From: Mus musculus
Taxonomy: Eukaryota > Chordata > Mammalia > Rodentia > Muridae
Direction: 5' to 3'
NCBI RefSeq assembly: GCF_000001635.26
Contig: NC_000072.6
Span: 37,011,312 to 37,075,311 of the forward strand
Length of the DNA stretch: 64,000 bases
A program made the position numbers and the translations under genes. This document shows, piece by piece, positions 46,935 to 59,742 of the stretch. The notes below the pieces were generated by a model. The model made no database searches and was not told where the DNA came from. It saw only the letters and a list, made by a program, of their open reading frames with translations. Position 1 is the stretch's first letter. Every line of letters starts with the position of its first letter.

Positions 46935-47979
46935 GGAGTTAGAGCCACGCACAGGGGGGGCTCTTATGGACTCACATAACAACACATGGTGTACCTGCCA
47001 ACCCTCCCAGTAAAAATGGAAGAATCCCAAATTCTCTGAGGGGCTCCAGTCTCCCGCCCAACCAGGTCCGTCTCCCGCCCAACCAAGTTCAAGTTCATCT
47101 CCTGGTATGGAGATCACCTATGTGGAAATGTAAAAAAGGAGGCCATTTTTTTATCGTTTTCTTTCTCTTCATTTTCCTTGTTTATTTTTTTTTATGATCT
47201 GTTTTAGTAGTAGTTATAAAATAATGCTCAACCCCAGGAGAACTTCACAACTAAACAGTCTTATCAACACTGAAGCATACTATTTTCAATGCTAGGAAGA
47301 CACCCTATTGTGGTTACTTACAATAGTGGAGCTGTGAGCATTATTTTTCTCTCTGTTTCAGAAGACCCATTAATTTAAATGTCTTCTCTCCACTAAGTAG
47401 CCTTGAACTATTCTATGGAAGTAACTCAAAGTTGTTGACACATAGTGACTCTTTAATTTTACTTTAGAGATTTTATGAACCACAATCCATGATTACTTTG
47501 CCTAACCATTTTTCTCTTAACATTTGCTACAAATACTCAGAGGAGGGAGTCTTACAGGATAGTCACACTTACTGGCTGAAGACTGAACATTAATCAGATT
47601 TAATCAGTGGACTTAATAATTAATTAGACTGCATCTTCACAAAAGTAAGATAGTACTGACCATATAATAGATGTTTGACCCAGTGGTGAGAGCCTGAAAT
47701 GCAGAATTCTTAGCTTAGACATTAGAATACACACTTACATTATTTGAATAGTTAACAGCTTTCAAACTAGTTTGAAGAAATTTAAATAGCTAATCTGCAC
47801 GTAATTTTTTTCCTTAGAGCATTCAAAACTAAACATTAGTCTATAATACACAAATTAATGCATCAAAATCAAGACAATCCAAACAAGCTAGCTTTTTTTT
47901 TTTATTTTACTTAAAGGAAAAAGAAAAAAGGAAAAAAGCAAACTTATGTGTAGCCTGTGTTCACCAAAGCTGGGGAAGG

Positions 47980-47998
47980 TTTTTTTTTTTTTTTTTTT
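47980..47998. repeat. T19 homopolymer
   Basis: Nineteen T in a row. On the minus strand it could be a poly-A tail, but no polyadenylation signal or recognisable body lies next to it. A shorter interrupted T run is at 47891-47901. Confidence 0.9.
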
Positions 47999-50900
47999 GA
48001 AGAACCGCCATGCATCCCCACATTTTCTTCTTCCATCAAAGGAAAATGTCTTCAGGACCTCATACAACTCTCCAGAAAAGAGATTCTGGAAGCTAGTGCT
48101 CCTGACTCCGGAGTTTCTCTTGACACTCATTATTGACTACACTTCTGCAAACAGAACTCCTGGCTTTGAAATTACTAGGCTAGTGCGATGTTTCACAATG
48201 TTCTTGTCTCTTTCTCATTGCAAAAGTTGATGCCATATTTTGATAAATTTGAATAGAAAAAGGATGATTTGGAGTCTGGAGCAGCTGCAGCTGCAGAAGA
48301 AGCCTCTACTAGGTGTCGTCAAAGGATCTTCTAAACTACTCAGCCAGCATCACCCACCAGCCTCACTCAGACCTAGACCCTGTGAAAGACTCAATCTGCT
48401 TGAAGTGAGGCCAACAGAAAGATTCTTCTTAAAAGCTTTGTGGGTGAAACAATCAGGATACTATCATGTATCTGATGATGAAAATGTGGGTTTGTACCTG
48501 GAAAGCGGCACTAAAGAGACCCCGGTAAGTTAGATCACCATGAGTAAAAGAGGGCTGTGAATCTGATGGGTTTGCTACAAATCCAGCAGCAACTCCCTTT
48601 GGTGAGATGTGTGTACTTTGTTAGGTTGGGCAAGTGTTTAAAATGGCAGGTGCTTAGTTTTTAACATGGAGCGATAATACCTACCTCATGGGACAGTTGT
48701 TGAGTTTGAACGAGAAAAGGTATGTGAAGCAATGAGTTTTGCAGCCATCCCATGATTGTTTCTGCTAACATCTGTTGGCCCTACTACCTAGCACAAGTCC
48801 TAAGTACACAACCATGCCACAATCATGATTTTTAAAAAGAATGAATATTATATAACTAGCAGCATTTACTAAGACTCTTCTAGTTTGGACAGCCATACTT
48901 GGGATGTGATGGCTTGTATCCTCACTGTTGTGATGTGTTAGTTCATTTCCTGTCTAGACCAAATAAATGCAAATACCAGTTGCTTGTGCTTGCAGAAATA
49001 CACTAGGGGCCTCCGTTCTGGACAGAGCTCAACAAATAAATTCCAAGACGTAGTTCTACTGCACCAGGTGAAGATCCTCTACAACTTGCTTTAACGTATC
49101 TTAAAATTTATAGCATTTTGGGTAATTTGATGCTCAAGCACATGTGGGAAACATGGAATTAGAAATGGGGGTTGAGGGAAATGTGAAAGAAGAGCAGACA
49201 AGGAACTCAAATCTAGGAAGAAGCACACACACAAAACAGTCTTCCAACAGAGGTATAGCAAGAGCCCCTGAGCCTCACCAAGACCAATACATCTGAGGCT
49301 TTTTTTACAAAACAAGTGTGGTGACTGACTTAAAGTAGCTGGGCCTGTCTATGTGAGTTCTATGGATGTTTTATATTGTCAAGAATGGGGAAACAGCAAT
49401 AGCAAGTATCTGGAATTTCCCAGCATGCCTCACTATCCCCACAGCTCCCTTCTGTTTGAGTACCAATGTCCAAAATCACCTTATGTGGAGTCGATAGGTA
49501 GGAAGGCAGATTTAGGGTGTACCATAGCCAGGACAAGCTAAGAAACCCACCCTAGAAAGATAATAGCAAAGCTTGCCCCTCCTGGGATAGTACTGGGGAA
49601 TTCAACGAAGTGACCTGTTTTGTAAGTATAGAGAGGCAATGTCAAAAAGTGATTTGTAAAGCGCTGGCGATGAAAGAGTCAAGAAACCTTTCACCCACCT
49701 CTGACATTCTAAAACAAAGCCTGCCTGTTCTGAAAAGGGCAGCTAACTCCCGTGGCCCAAGTGATCCCCTTACAAGATCAACACCACCCAGCCTTGGTTT
49801 TGTGGTCTTCCATCTCAACAGCATTGCTCTCTAGCCATTCAATGAAAGACGTCAGAAAAGATAAAGGCCTTTTGTCTTCTTGAACCAGGAGTCAGGGCAA
49901 TCTTACCTTGCCACGGAGCTAATCCTACCAACCAAGCGATCAGAGTTATGACTCCCTCCTGGACAGTTAGGAAGTCTTTATGGATGAACCATTTAACTGT
50001 AAATGAAACTTTAGCTCTTATTCCCCTTGAGGGATTTTTTCCAGGTTATAGGATCATAAATAACTGGTTATATTAAAATACCTAAAAATGATATATCACT
50101 TCTTTATAACCATGGAAGTCTCTCCCATAAACACCAGACAACATCTTGACAGATCACAGAAGGAAGAAGCCAGAGCTTTGTGTATTTAAGGAATGCTCAC
50201 CTCCTGCTCCAGGTGTCCCACTGGAATAAAAGTGGTTCTGATGATGGAAAAGAACAAAGAAAACTTGCCTCTGAAGTTGAGGAGCAAGTCTTAAGAGCTC
50301 CATGTAACATCAAATCACACATGCTAATAGTTCTTCAGAGTTCACAAAGAAATGGTTTAAGCAATTCTGTGGGATTGTGTTAGTCAGTGAATAGAATCTG
50401 TCATTCTGTCTCACAGGTCTCCAGCAATAAAAGATCATCCAGTCAAAACAAGACAATTAAGAAAGAAAACCTCATCCAGGAGTAGAAAGGGTAGGCACCT
50501 CACTGTCTGTAAACAGGACATCGGAAATAGTGTAGATACCTATCAGTAGGGTAAAGACCAACTGTGAAGTATCTACTGAGTGGAAATCATGAAAGTGACC
50601 TAATTTAGAATTACATTAAGTAATTAATGTAACTAAGTGCTAGAGATTTTTACCCAAGAGTCTCATTTTAAACAAACTAAGCAAGTTCTGAAGAAGTATG
50701 TGCAGCACAGCACCACTTATTAACAACCCTGAAGCCTGTACGTGCGACAGTTCCGTATCTGTCCAAATGGTGCATCTCTCTGCATGAAAACCAGTAGCAA
50801 AAATATGGATGTATAACGGAAATGCCAGGAAAAGTGTCTAAAATTTGAAGTTAATGAAAGGAGACATGTTTATCTGAAGTTCCCTTTGTACAAGTATAAT

Positions 50901-52585
50901 ACATGTACATTACTCATTATACACTAAACTTCAAACTAAAAGACTAAATACAATCCTACCTTTGAAGAGACTACAGTGTCCCAACTCAGTCCTTTGAGTG
51001 TATGTTCCCTAGGGGAGACACTGATGTATCTAAAACATTATTTGTAGATTCTGGGAGAGGAAGGCAGACTTGCGTGAGGGGCTGGTCACTGCTCAGGCCT
51101 GATAATAGACAGATTCTTGATACATGCGATTTTATTCTGAAACAGTGGGCTTCTTCACAGGAAAGAAATGATAGAGTAAAACCAGTGTTTTCAAAGAAAA
51201 GCCCAGCCAAAGTGTGTAGGATAACAATCAAAGAAGATTACCCTGCCAAGGAGGGAGAGTGCTCTTAGCACAGTTCCATTACTAAAGATGGAAAGAAAAA
51301 TCTCGTGTGGCCACTGCTGCTGAATTCCATAGCCATAAATTCAGGGGTTGCTCATAGCGCCCGAGTCTGTGATCAGACCATGATTGAGAGAATTATAAAT
51401 TGTGGAATGCAGAGTCAGAAAAATGTCAGAAAATCCTATAGAGACATCGAGAAGAAGCTTAACGAAGAGAGGTGTGGTATGGCAGAGTAGAATGGCTGTC
51501 CAAATGGGAATCCTACTGTCTGTCTGTCATCTATCTGTCTATCCACCTCATATCTCTTTACATATGTGTGTGTGTACTTACATAGTCATATGCACATACC
51601 TATTTCATATTCTAATGTTCTTCTATCACATTACTCCAAAATATGAGGTCAAGAAGATATTCTTAATTGAGCAAGCATTTAATTAGCCATGATCCAGTGT
51701 AATGTCTAAGGATGACTAACATGAGATCTAGGTCCACAACGAGTATACTTCCCCAGAAAACGCCAACATTATATAAAATGTTGTTGTGGACTCTGGAATA
51801 GAAATTCAGTCATGTATATGCCCGTAATAAAGAATAGCCTCCTGTTATCCTACATGTTTACTCTGACACGTTTCATTCAGCACAAACCTAGCATGCTCTA
51901 ACTTGGCTCGCCGGCCCAAGAATATAAGAGTACACAGCGTGCTATTTTGTCTTGCTTCCTACTCTTTCTACAGCTCTAAACCTCCACCCACCTTTTAAAC
52001 AGAAAGATAATCCCTACATCCTCAGGAAGTTCCCCCAGACTAACAAAAGGAGATTGGCTTAAACAGGAAAGCCAGTAACCACCCAGAATGAGATTAGGGA
52101 CTAAGATAGCAGATTCAATTTGTATTAAGAAAAAGACTGTGGCTCTCCAAGCAGGCTTGGATGTAATGGAGGTTATGACTCACAGCCTGCCCTTTATACT
52201 GGCAGACATCTTCACTAAACTGTGATGCTTGCAATCCTTGCTCTCTGTCGACTCCTCTCAGGCTTCGGAGAGAGCGTGTAAGCATCCAATATACGCTCAC
52301 TGGTACTCACTAAGACGCCGGACGGCTGCCTTTATAGGGGATCATTGCACATGGATGAGGAGGACAGTGGGCTTTCATGAGAATGGGACTCTGGCTCCAT
52401 GAGAGAGTCTAGTGAAGCCAGGTGATGGGCCCATGAGATGAGCCTGATAAGCTAAGCACCAGACCATGGGGATGGATGTGTAAAGGTCATAGGACGCCAA
52501 AGACTACTGAGGGAGAAGAGCAAATCTATCAGAGCCATTCAGTTCTCTCTGCACTGGGCCAGCAGCACCAGGATCCTGCAGTTAC

Positions 52586-52702
52586 CTGAGGTTTCTTCAC
52601 CTTAATGATCCAGGTGGGCGGGACAATAACAGCGGCGTGAGCCCCCAGGGAGCAGGGTTCCTCAATATGATGCAGCATGAAGCAGGTCACTTTATTGTGA
52701 AA
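52586..52702 (-). CDS. Dgki: Dgki exon b: second C1 domain, part 2, and linker
   Basis: 117 bp, 39 codons, phase 0 at both ends, donor gtaact. It starts FHNKVTCFMLHHIEEPC and ends in a hydrophobic and basic linker, PPTWIIKVKKPQ. The visible metal ligands are H, then C after four residues, then C after nine. This differs from the H-X2-C-X7-C end of a canonical C1 domain and fits the atypical second cysteine-rich domain of DGKs. The exon joins in frame to exon a (CKQA then FHNK) and to the MARCKS-like exon c. Donor position +4 is C, so the site is slightly weaker than most others in the gene. Confidence 0.95.
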
Positions 52703-52782
52703 CTGAAGAGAGAAACAGGCTCATAAGCAATTCTGAATAAGAAGTAATTCACAGCAAGAAGGGATAAGTGTATACACACGTG

Positions 52783-52826
52783 CATGTGCACACACAAGCA
52801 CGCACGCACGCACGCACACACACACA
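52783..52826. repeat. CACG/CA microsatellite
   Basis: cacacacaagcacgcacgca then cacacacacac, 80-120 bp upstream of the exon b acceptor. Confidence 0.9.
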
Positions 52827-53459
52827 AAATCATACAGACGCACATCAAGAACACATACATCTCATCAGCATTTAACCAGCCCAGGAACATAGAGGGCAGA
52901 GTAATTCATTCCAGTGTAAACAAACCGGGTTAACAGGAGCCTAGAAGCCCACTACGGCATTCTAACTGTCTAACAGACGATTTACATAAAGAGGCTGAGC
53001 ACTGGCGAGCTCTACTAATCTAACTACACACAACTGTGTCTGTTAGATAATGTAGAAAAGAAAATGAAGACAGATGGGAAGGCCATGCCCATCTCTTGCC
53101 TGTTTGTTTCTACCGCCGTTGTAAATCCTCCCAGTAATCTTTCCAGTTTAGGGAGCCAGGAAGGAAGCAAAACGTCTCTTCTGGAAAGCTGTTAATCTCA
53201 GTGGTAACAAAGCACAAAGAGTTGCTTCTACCAGGCTTATCTAAAACCCTTAAAAACACAGTGGTCCTGTGACACTCCACAGGCCCAAGGAGGAGCGTGT
53301 TCATTACAGGAAGGAAGGAAATATAAGCTAATAAGTCACCGCAGTACCCTAGGGTGAGGGCTTAACTCACGGTTCTGCTGGGAGGCTGGCATGTGACCTC
53401 AGTCTGGTCACATCTGCAGTCACCTCTTTTGACTCTGGGGTGACAGTCCTGTGGGGACA

Positions 53460-54330
53460 TTTCATTTCTAATGGACATAAAATCAGCTTGTGCAATAATT
53501 AAAGAACTTAAGTTCTAATCATGGTGACTTTTTAATTTAAATTAGTTTTCAACTTGAATTACACTGATTGTAACCAATGCACAATTCATCATTTCTACTG
53601 GAGCTATTTAAGAGTGAGCAGGAACCACGAGTAATGGCAGTGTTGGGAGACAGACATCAATTAGGACTGTCTGGGGAAAATGGGCACACATAGCCAGTCT
53701 AATCTGATTCTGTGACATCACAAGGATTTTGTTTTCATTTCTGCATATTGTGAAGCTCTCCTATAATTCAGTAGTTAATTTATATCAATTAAGAAAAAAT
53801 GCTGATGTAATAATTAATAATTCAACATACCACCCATTATTTGGAATTTGCAAACAAATTAAACCGGAGGAATGCCACACCACAAAAATATCATTTGAGT
53901 ACCTTCTTTCAAAATTGATTACTTTTTAAAGCAATTAAAATTAAATCTCAATGCATACCCATTGCATTTCTACAGTGACAAGGGCTTCAAACATTGCCTA
54001 AGCAACTCTTTCAACTTATACTTGAGTGATCTACAAACTAGAGACTAAGAGGTACTCTCAGGACTATATTTTTTAAATGTTGGAGTCAAGACATATACAC
54101 AGAGAACCCAGCTCCTTAACCCCAAGATCTTCCTCCTGCAACTTAGAGGGTCAGTTATTTGTTTCTTTCTGTATTTGACATCAAATTTCCTAGAAGGAAT
54201 TACTTGCACTACTAAAATATATCAATACCATAATTTGTGCACACATATTTTGCATATTTGACCTTGCAAAATCAATTTCCACACTTTCTGGCATATTAAA
54301 ATTATGTGAAAATGGCCAAAATTATACCCA
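53460..54330. other. Repeat-poor AT-rich intronic segment
   Basis: No SINE, L1 or microsatellite recognised. It contains several TAATTA/AATTAA homeobox-type sites and one CRE-like tgacatca at 53714-53721. Candidate conserved non-coding element only. Confidence 0.3.
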
Positions 54331-56002
54331 TAATGGTCAAGAGAAAAGTCACTGTCTGTAGTGACTCAGATGGCAGATAATGAAGAGGACACAGGTGTTC
54401 ACCTTACAGTGCTCCAAATTATCAGACCCTGAACAAGACACGTCATCCCAAGGTCACAGGAGCCTATCCGAACAGATGAGATGCTGTCCCAGCAGCAGCC
54501 TCTCACCAGTTCAGTAGACCCAGCAGCATGAGCAGCACAGAGACTGGTTGACACCTAATCCCAGAAGGAGACGCTGTCCCTAGGACGTGGAGTTTCACTA
54601 GAAGCACAGAGGTTACATGTGTGACAACTGGGAAGAAATGGAAATAACAAGAAAAGCAAAATGTGGTGAGATGGTGGCAGGGAACTGTCCAGACCAGTGA
54701 GGCTGTTCCTATAACCGGAGGCTCTTGACAAATGAAGGCCCTAGGGAAACTGTTAGGTTGAATCTTATACTGCGAAGACTCTGACCCACTAAAAACATCA
54801 ACTACGATTCATTCAAACTACACTTGTTCCAGCCCTGTGGCTAGTTTGAGGAGTTGTATCTGCTTTGTGGAGACCTGTAAACCCTTAACCTAGCTAACAC
54901 AACACAATCTTTCTTCTCAGGTTTCCTTCACCACAAAGGTGCTATGCTTCTATCGACACAGACACTCCAAAAGGCAGATGGGAGGCTGATAGGCCAGTGT
55001 GAGCAGATCATCCTGGCATTCGGGTGGCTGAAGCAGGAGGGTCACAAAAGGATAGCATAATTCTATATCATTAAGATTCTATTTTAAAACAAAGACTAGA
55101 GGAGGGGTTCACAAACTGTTTCTGTAAAGGCCTGGGTGTGTTGCCAATGCTGAAGTCATCTCTGAGGTATTAACAGTTTCAGAGAATTCATAAATGATAG
55201 GGTATGGCTATGTTGAGGTTATTATGTATAGAACTAGGCACCAGCCCCGCTTGGCCCTGGTTGCTATAGTTTGCCAACTGGGTTGGAGTGAAATGAAAAG
55301 CAGGCATGGAGGCGAGAAACTAATAAAGCCCAGCATCTGTTTCGGATAAAGGGGCCAAGCAGGTACTTTTCAGAGTAGATAAGATGGGAGATAAAAAGAA
55401 AAAGAAGAGTAAATGGGACAGAGGTGTGGGATCTTGACGAATACGCATGGTCACATATAAGGGAATGGATGTGATTTAGTGGGCACATGGATAGCTACAA
55501 AACAAAAACAAAAACAAAATCTAAACCGAAAGAACAAAGTAAGAGGCCATCCTGCTTCACAGTCCCATGACAAAGCCACCACAGCACGACGGGGAACCCA
55601 GACGCCTGAACCCTGTGTTGCAGAGCTCACTGGCGGCTCCCCGTGTTGTGCTATGGAATGACAATTAATCCTCAGCAGTCTAGTGGATAGGGAGGACCGT
55701 GGGTGCTCTAGAGAAAAGGAGCATTAGATTCCAGTCCCAGGGCAAGAATCAGGGAGGGCTCCTAGTCTTTTATCCTGGACTTCAAGATGTACAAAAGAAG
55801 TACAAAGTTGCTATTTTTTCCCTACTTATATTTCCTTTTGTTCTATACTTTCACTCTCTTTCTTCTTCTAAGGATGCTGTCTGAGAAAATCTGAATATTC
55901 AGTCAGGGCAATACTCTACAGTAGGCAGGAACCCAAGCATCGGAATGCCCAGTTGGGGTCACGTGAGCCCGTGTTGTGTTGCTTGCTTTATCTGGCACTT
56001 AC

Positions 56003-56074
56003 CGCCTGCTTGCACCAAGAACAGCTGATGGCCACGATCTCTTTACTGTGGAAGGAGAACTTTTGCTGGAAGCC
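56003..56074 (-). CDS. Dgki: Dgki exon a: second C1 (cysteine-rich) domain, part 1
   Basis: 72 bp, 24 codons, phase 0 at both ends, acceptor AG at 56075-56076, donor gtaagt. It reads GFQQKFSFHSKEIVAISC followed by SWCKQA. The CSWC pair is the C-X2-C zinc-binding half of the second DGK cysteine-rich domain; the remaining ligands come from the next exon. In type IV DGKs the two C1 domains help localisation and activity, but whether this atypical copy binds diacylglycerol is not certain. The preceding residues expected for the family (the HHWVHRRRQEGKC region) were not found between this exon and the right edge, so the upstream intron continues out of the window. Skipping this exon would keep the frame but destroy the zinc site. 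Confidence 0.95.
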
Positions 56075-56367
56075 CTGAGACAGTAGGACAAGAGACAGAG
56101 AGTTTAAAACCTCCTTCATTATAGCCCACAGTTGCCCTCCTGGGGTTTACAGAAGTGAAAGAGGCCAGGATTATCATCCATTGCTATAGTAACCATTACT
56201 GCATGTGCCACACCGTACTCCCCTCTCTACCTTCTGCCATGCAATGATTTTTCTATTTCAGAGCCATCTGGAGCATGAGACAAAGGAGGCAGTGGTGTCT
56301 CCTACACCATAAGCTTCTCTAAGCCAGCCACACTACCATAGAGATTTTCCTTTTAAAAAAAAATCTC

Positions 56368-56368
<1 letters not shown>

Positions 56369-56416
<48 letters not shown>
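56369..56416. repeat. (TG)24 microsatellite
   Basis: Uninterrupted TG dinucleotides, about 300 bp upstream of exon a in transcript order. Confidence 0.98.
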
Positions 56417-56418
<2 letters not shown>

Positions 56419-56669
56419 GCTTCACTTGGTCATATACTATAAAGACTGTTCAACATTAGTATCTGAGAACTCAGAAAAAGAGAAATTAAATACCAAAAGC
56501 AGAACCTAGATGTCAGGGTCTGGGTAAAGTCCAAGCTTACAGAAATAAATTCAAGGACTTTCACCCTTCCCTTAGGATGTCTGTTCTCAAAACAAGCAGC
56601 TTTCCAGTTTCATTCTTAACTAGCATGCAGTAACAAAGACAATACAATTGCCATAAAGTCTCCTCAGAT

Positions 56670-56836
56670 CAGTGGTTCTCAACCTTCCTAAAGCTACAAC
56701 TCTTTAATGCATATTGTGGTGAGCCCCAAGCATAAAATTATTTTCATTGCTACCTCATAACTGTAACTATGAATCCTAATATAATATCTGATATGCTACC
56801 CCCAAGGGGTCATGACCCACAGGTTGAGAGCCACTG
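56670..56836. mobile_element. hAT/Charlie-type MITE
   Basis: Terminal inverted repeats cagtggttctcaacct and aggttgagagccactg (one mismatch) enclose 167 bp including gtggtgagccccaagcataa and ccccaaggggtcatgaccc. Eight-base target duplications cctcagat (56662-56669) and ccttagat (56837-56844) match the hAT hallmark. No transposase. Confidence 0.93.
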
Positions 56837-57807
56837 CCTTAGATGACCCAGCAAATTGACTCATCCATCAAGAAAGGTCATTCCACACAGGAAGTACACA
56901 GTAATGCTCAAAGCGTCTCCCCTCAGATTCACCCATTTCACTCCTCCTGTGTGGTTTCCCTGCCAATTCTAAAAGGCTCAACCTCGAAGTAGACTTCCTG
57001 ACCTGGCCCTTAACAATCATTCTGCTCTCTCTTCCAAGATGTTCCCTGAGCCTTAAGAGCAGGGGATGAATTTTAGATGTATCATTTGGGGCTGGGCACC
57101 TCAGAAGGACTTGTTCTCTGCTTTCTGCTTAGATGTGGCTTTCTGTAGTGGCCTTGGTCTGTTGTGAAAAGAAGTGTCTTTGACAGAGAAGAGAGCTATG
57201 CGTCATTGAGTCTATAAGAGCTATAAGTATCTAGAACCCAGTCAGGAATTATCCTGGTTTAGGAAAGTGACAGTGGTCAGCTCTCCTATGAGATCTCTGC
57301 CCTCACTTGTCCCAGGTAAAATTACAGTACCAGGGCAGGATTTCCCTCCTCTTCAGTTAGCCTTCAGTCTAATGTGGGCAGATGTCGGTTAGCACTAAGG
57401 TACACGAGCCACTACTGCACCTCCATGGATGTCCTTCTGTGTTGGCCACTGATGTGGTTTATAGGTGTCACGGCTGAGGAGGACGACTGGATTCTCTTCC
57501 CCCTGGGTAGCTTGAGCAGCATGGTATGGTACTATAAGAGCTAATCTCCAGGGAGGAAGCTTTGGGTCACGTCCAGCGCAATGACTCAGTGCCTTCTGCC
57601 AAAGTGCTCAGTGTCTTCAGACATGGGGTCTTAATTCCAACTTCTGGGAGTAAAGCCAGGGTCACAGAAGGAGCCTAGATGGACAGTCTTTCATTGCCAA
57701 CTACTCTAAAGGGTGTTTCTCATGCCTGGCCCTGGGGATCGTGTTAGATTCTGTATGGCTCTTGGGTAGAGCATTATCATTTTTAGTGGAGTAATTTCAT
57801 TTAAACA

Positions 57808-57845
57808 ATGTGTGTGTGTGCGTGTGTGTTTGTGTGTGTGTGTAC
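57808..57845. repeat. Interrupted TG microsatellite
   Basis: TG repeats broken by a C and an extra T. Confidence 0.9.
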
Positions 57846-59326
57846 ACATAGACTTAAATGTATTATATGTAAATTTAGATAAATATAAAATAATATGATT
57901 CCTTACAGTGTTCTCAAGCATCCTCGTGTTACTGTGCTATTCTTCCTTCCTTCCTCCCTTTACTTATTGACCTTCATTCTCCTCCCCAGTCAAAGCCCCT
58001 CCCACAGAGGCAATAGAAGGGAGAAAGGGAAAAATGGGAAACATGGCTTCTTAATTTGGATTTGTAAGATTCCCTTAGCGTAATTACTTCTCCATGACAA
58101 TCAGCAACAGTGATGATCTTTTTACTCGTTGAAGGAAGAGTTAGCCATTCTTAGACTCTTATTCTTAGGAGAAAGGTGCTTGCAAAACTGGCTCAGGGAT
58201 AGAATCTGGTATCTTATCCTTTGGGAGACTTAGTTCGATTCCTAAAGCAATCTGAATGGCCCCTGAACTAATACCATTGATGCTGCATCCCTGACTTCCT
58301 TCCCGGAGTCTAGCACATTTTCCTGTGTTATACAAAAGGAACTTAGGCAAAGAAGCTTCAGTGAAATTCCTGGGTGAAGAGTGTTAATGAGATGGGTAAA
58401 TAATATTTATATGTATTTTTCAGCTTACTGCTGGAGGGGCTTAGCATATTTTACAGGACTCCAAGGCGAAGCTGGTGGTATCTGGTATCTTCGTGGCTTC
58501 GCTCTGTTTTCTTTTTGCTGGCCTTGTTTTGTGCCTTTGTGTTATAATAAACCACAGACAGGATGCCCCCTACAAGCTCCCACGTAAAGCACTGCACCTC
58601 GGATAATCTTCAGATCCCCAGACACAGCCTCCCCAGCTGTGTCTTGCTAAACCTCCTTCTGTCAACAGCAATGGCTTTTCCCCAGGCCAGTATTGCTTCT
58701 GTGTCACATATAAACTGAAATACTGGGTCAGCTTTGACCTCTGTACACCCGCAGCAATCACCAGCCCAGTTCCACTGTCAAGTGTCAGAACCATGACAGG
58801 AATGTTACTGAGAGGACAACACAATCTAATGGGCTTAAAGATGATGTCTCCAAAGTCTTTCAAAAATATCAAACTGTTCAACATGCTGCAAAGAGGCCAG
58901 ACTGGCTTTGCGTTGGCGACAATGGGAAAGTTCACTGAACTCACTTTGGAGGGAGCAGTAAGAGAGAGATGGGTGGCACATTTCTTCGGCGCTAGAGCAA
59001 TAATTTGTTAGACTGTGTGATCAAAGGAGCAAAGCATGAAGGAATGAGGCTGGGTCAGAGCACACGGATTTCTCAGGCCCCGGACCCCAGGCCCACCCGT
59101 CATTCTGGTGATGCCCCTGCTCACTGCACATGCGACACTGTGCTCGTGTTATGACTTGTCTCGGTAGTGACAGGCCTTCCTCCCTCATTCTTTACTGTCA
59201 CAAGGTAAGCTGGTGTTCTTTTAGTGTGTGCTTCCTCATAAAAGGCTTCAGTAACCCCTTTTTCCTTAAAGAATAAACCATTCATCCGGGCTTTAAGCAA
59301 TACCCACAATCCCACAATCCTCCCAG

Positions 59327-59328
<2 letters not shown>

Positions 59329-59388
<60 letters not shown>
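59329..59388. repeat. (GT)30 microsatellite
   Basis: Sixty uninterrupted bases of GT. Open frames across it on both strands are artefacts. Confidence 0.98.
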
Positions 59389-59391
<3 letters not shown>

Positions 59392-59742
59392 GCAGTGTGT
59401 ATCTGTATGCACATTTGCATGGGTCTGGGCACATGCATGTGTGAATGCATGTTCACATGTGTACATGCAGAGACTAGAGGTTAACATCAGGTGTCTGCCT
59501 CAGACACCCTCCACTTCGTTTTCTGAGGCAGGGACTCTCACTCAGCCTGGCACTTGCTGATTCAGCTAGTGTAGCTAGCCAGCTTGGCCTAGGGGTCATT
59601 TCTCTCTGCCTCCCAAGGGCTGGAATTACAAGCAGTTAGTCAAACTCTCCCAATTTTTTATGTAGATGCTGAGGTTCCAAACTCTGACCTTCACAGACGC
59701 ACGAGAAGCACTTTATCCACTTAGCTATCTCCTCTGACCCCA
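59389..59742 (-). mobile_element. B1/ID-like composite SINE (B4-type)
   Basis: Reverse order: TG-rich tail, gagactagaggttaacatca, gaggcagggactctcactca, tctctctgcctcccaagggc then tggaattaca, and finally ttatccacttagctatctcc. Recurrent rodent repeat; exact family name uncertain. Confidence 0.6.

Larger units (their letters stand above)
46718..52585 (-). other. Intron between exons b and c
   Basis: 5.9 kb, unusually free of recent SINEs. Visible items are a CTCF-type motif at 46921-46934, T runs at 47891-47901 and 47980-47998, and a short CTGT-rich tract near 51516-51545. The rest is unique sequence in which I see no gene. Confidence 0.75.
52703..56002 (-). other. Intron between exons a and b
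   Basis: 3.3 kb. It holds a CACG/CA microsatellite near its 3' end, a repeat-poor AT-rich stretch at 53460-54330, a weak SINE-like remnant around 54960-55090, and a short CAAAA run at 55497-55518. No other feature is supported. Confidence 0.8.

Noticed and set aside
47888..48130. Possible processed pseudogene on the minus strand with T19 as its reversed poly-A tail
   Set aside because: No polyadenylation signal, no recognisable protein and no target duplication were seen beside the run.
48240..48533. Plus-strand open frame followed by a gtaagt-like donor, as an exon of an antisense transcript
   Set aside because: A single donor-like match without an acceptor or conserved peptide is expected by chance.
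59101..59160. Additional C1-domain exon with Cys/His codons on the minus strand
   Set aside because: The spacing does not match the expected DGK peptide and no splice sites bracket it.
59293..59560. Open frames of alternating Cys-Val and His-Thr
   Set aside because: They translate the (GT)30 run on either strand.
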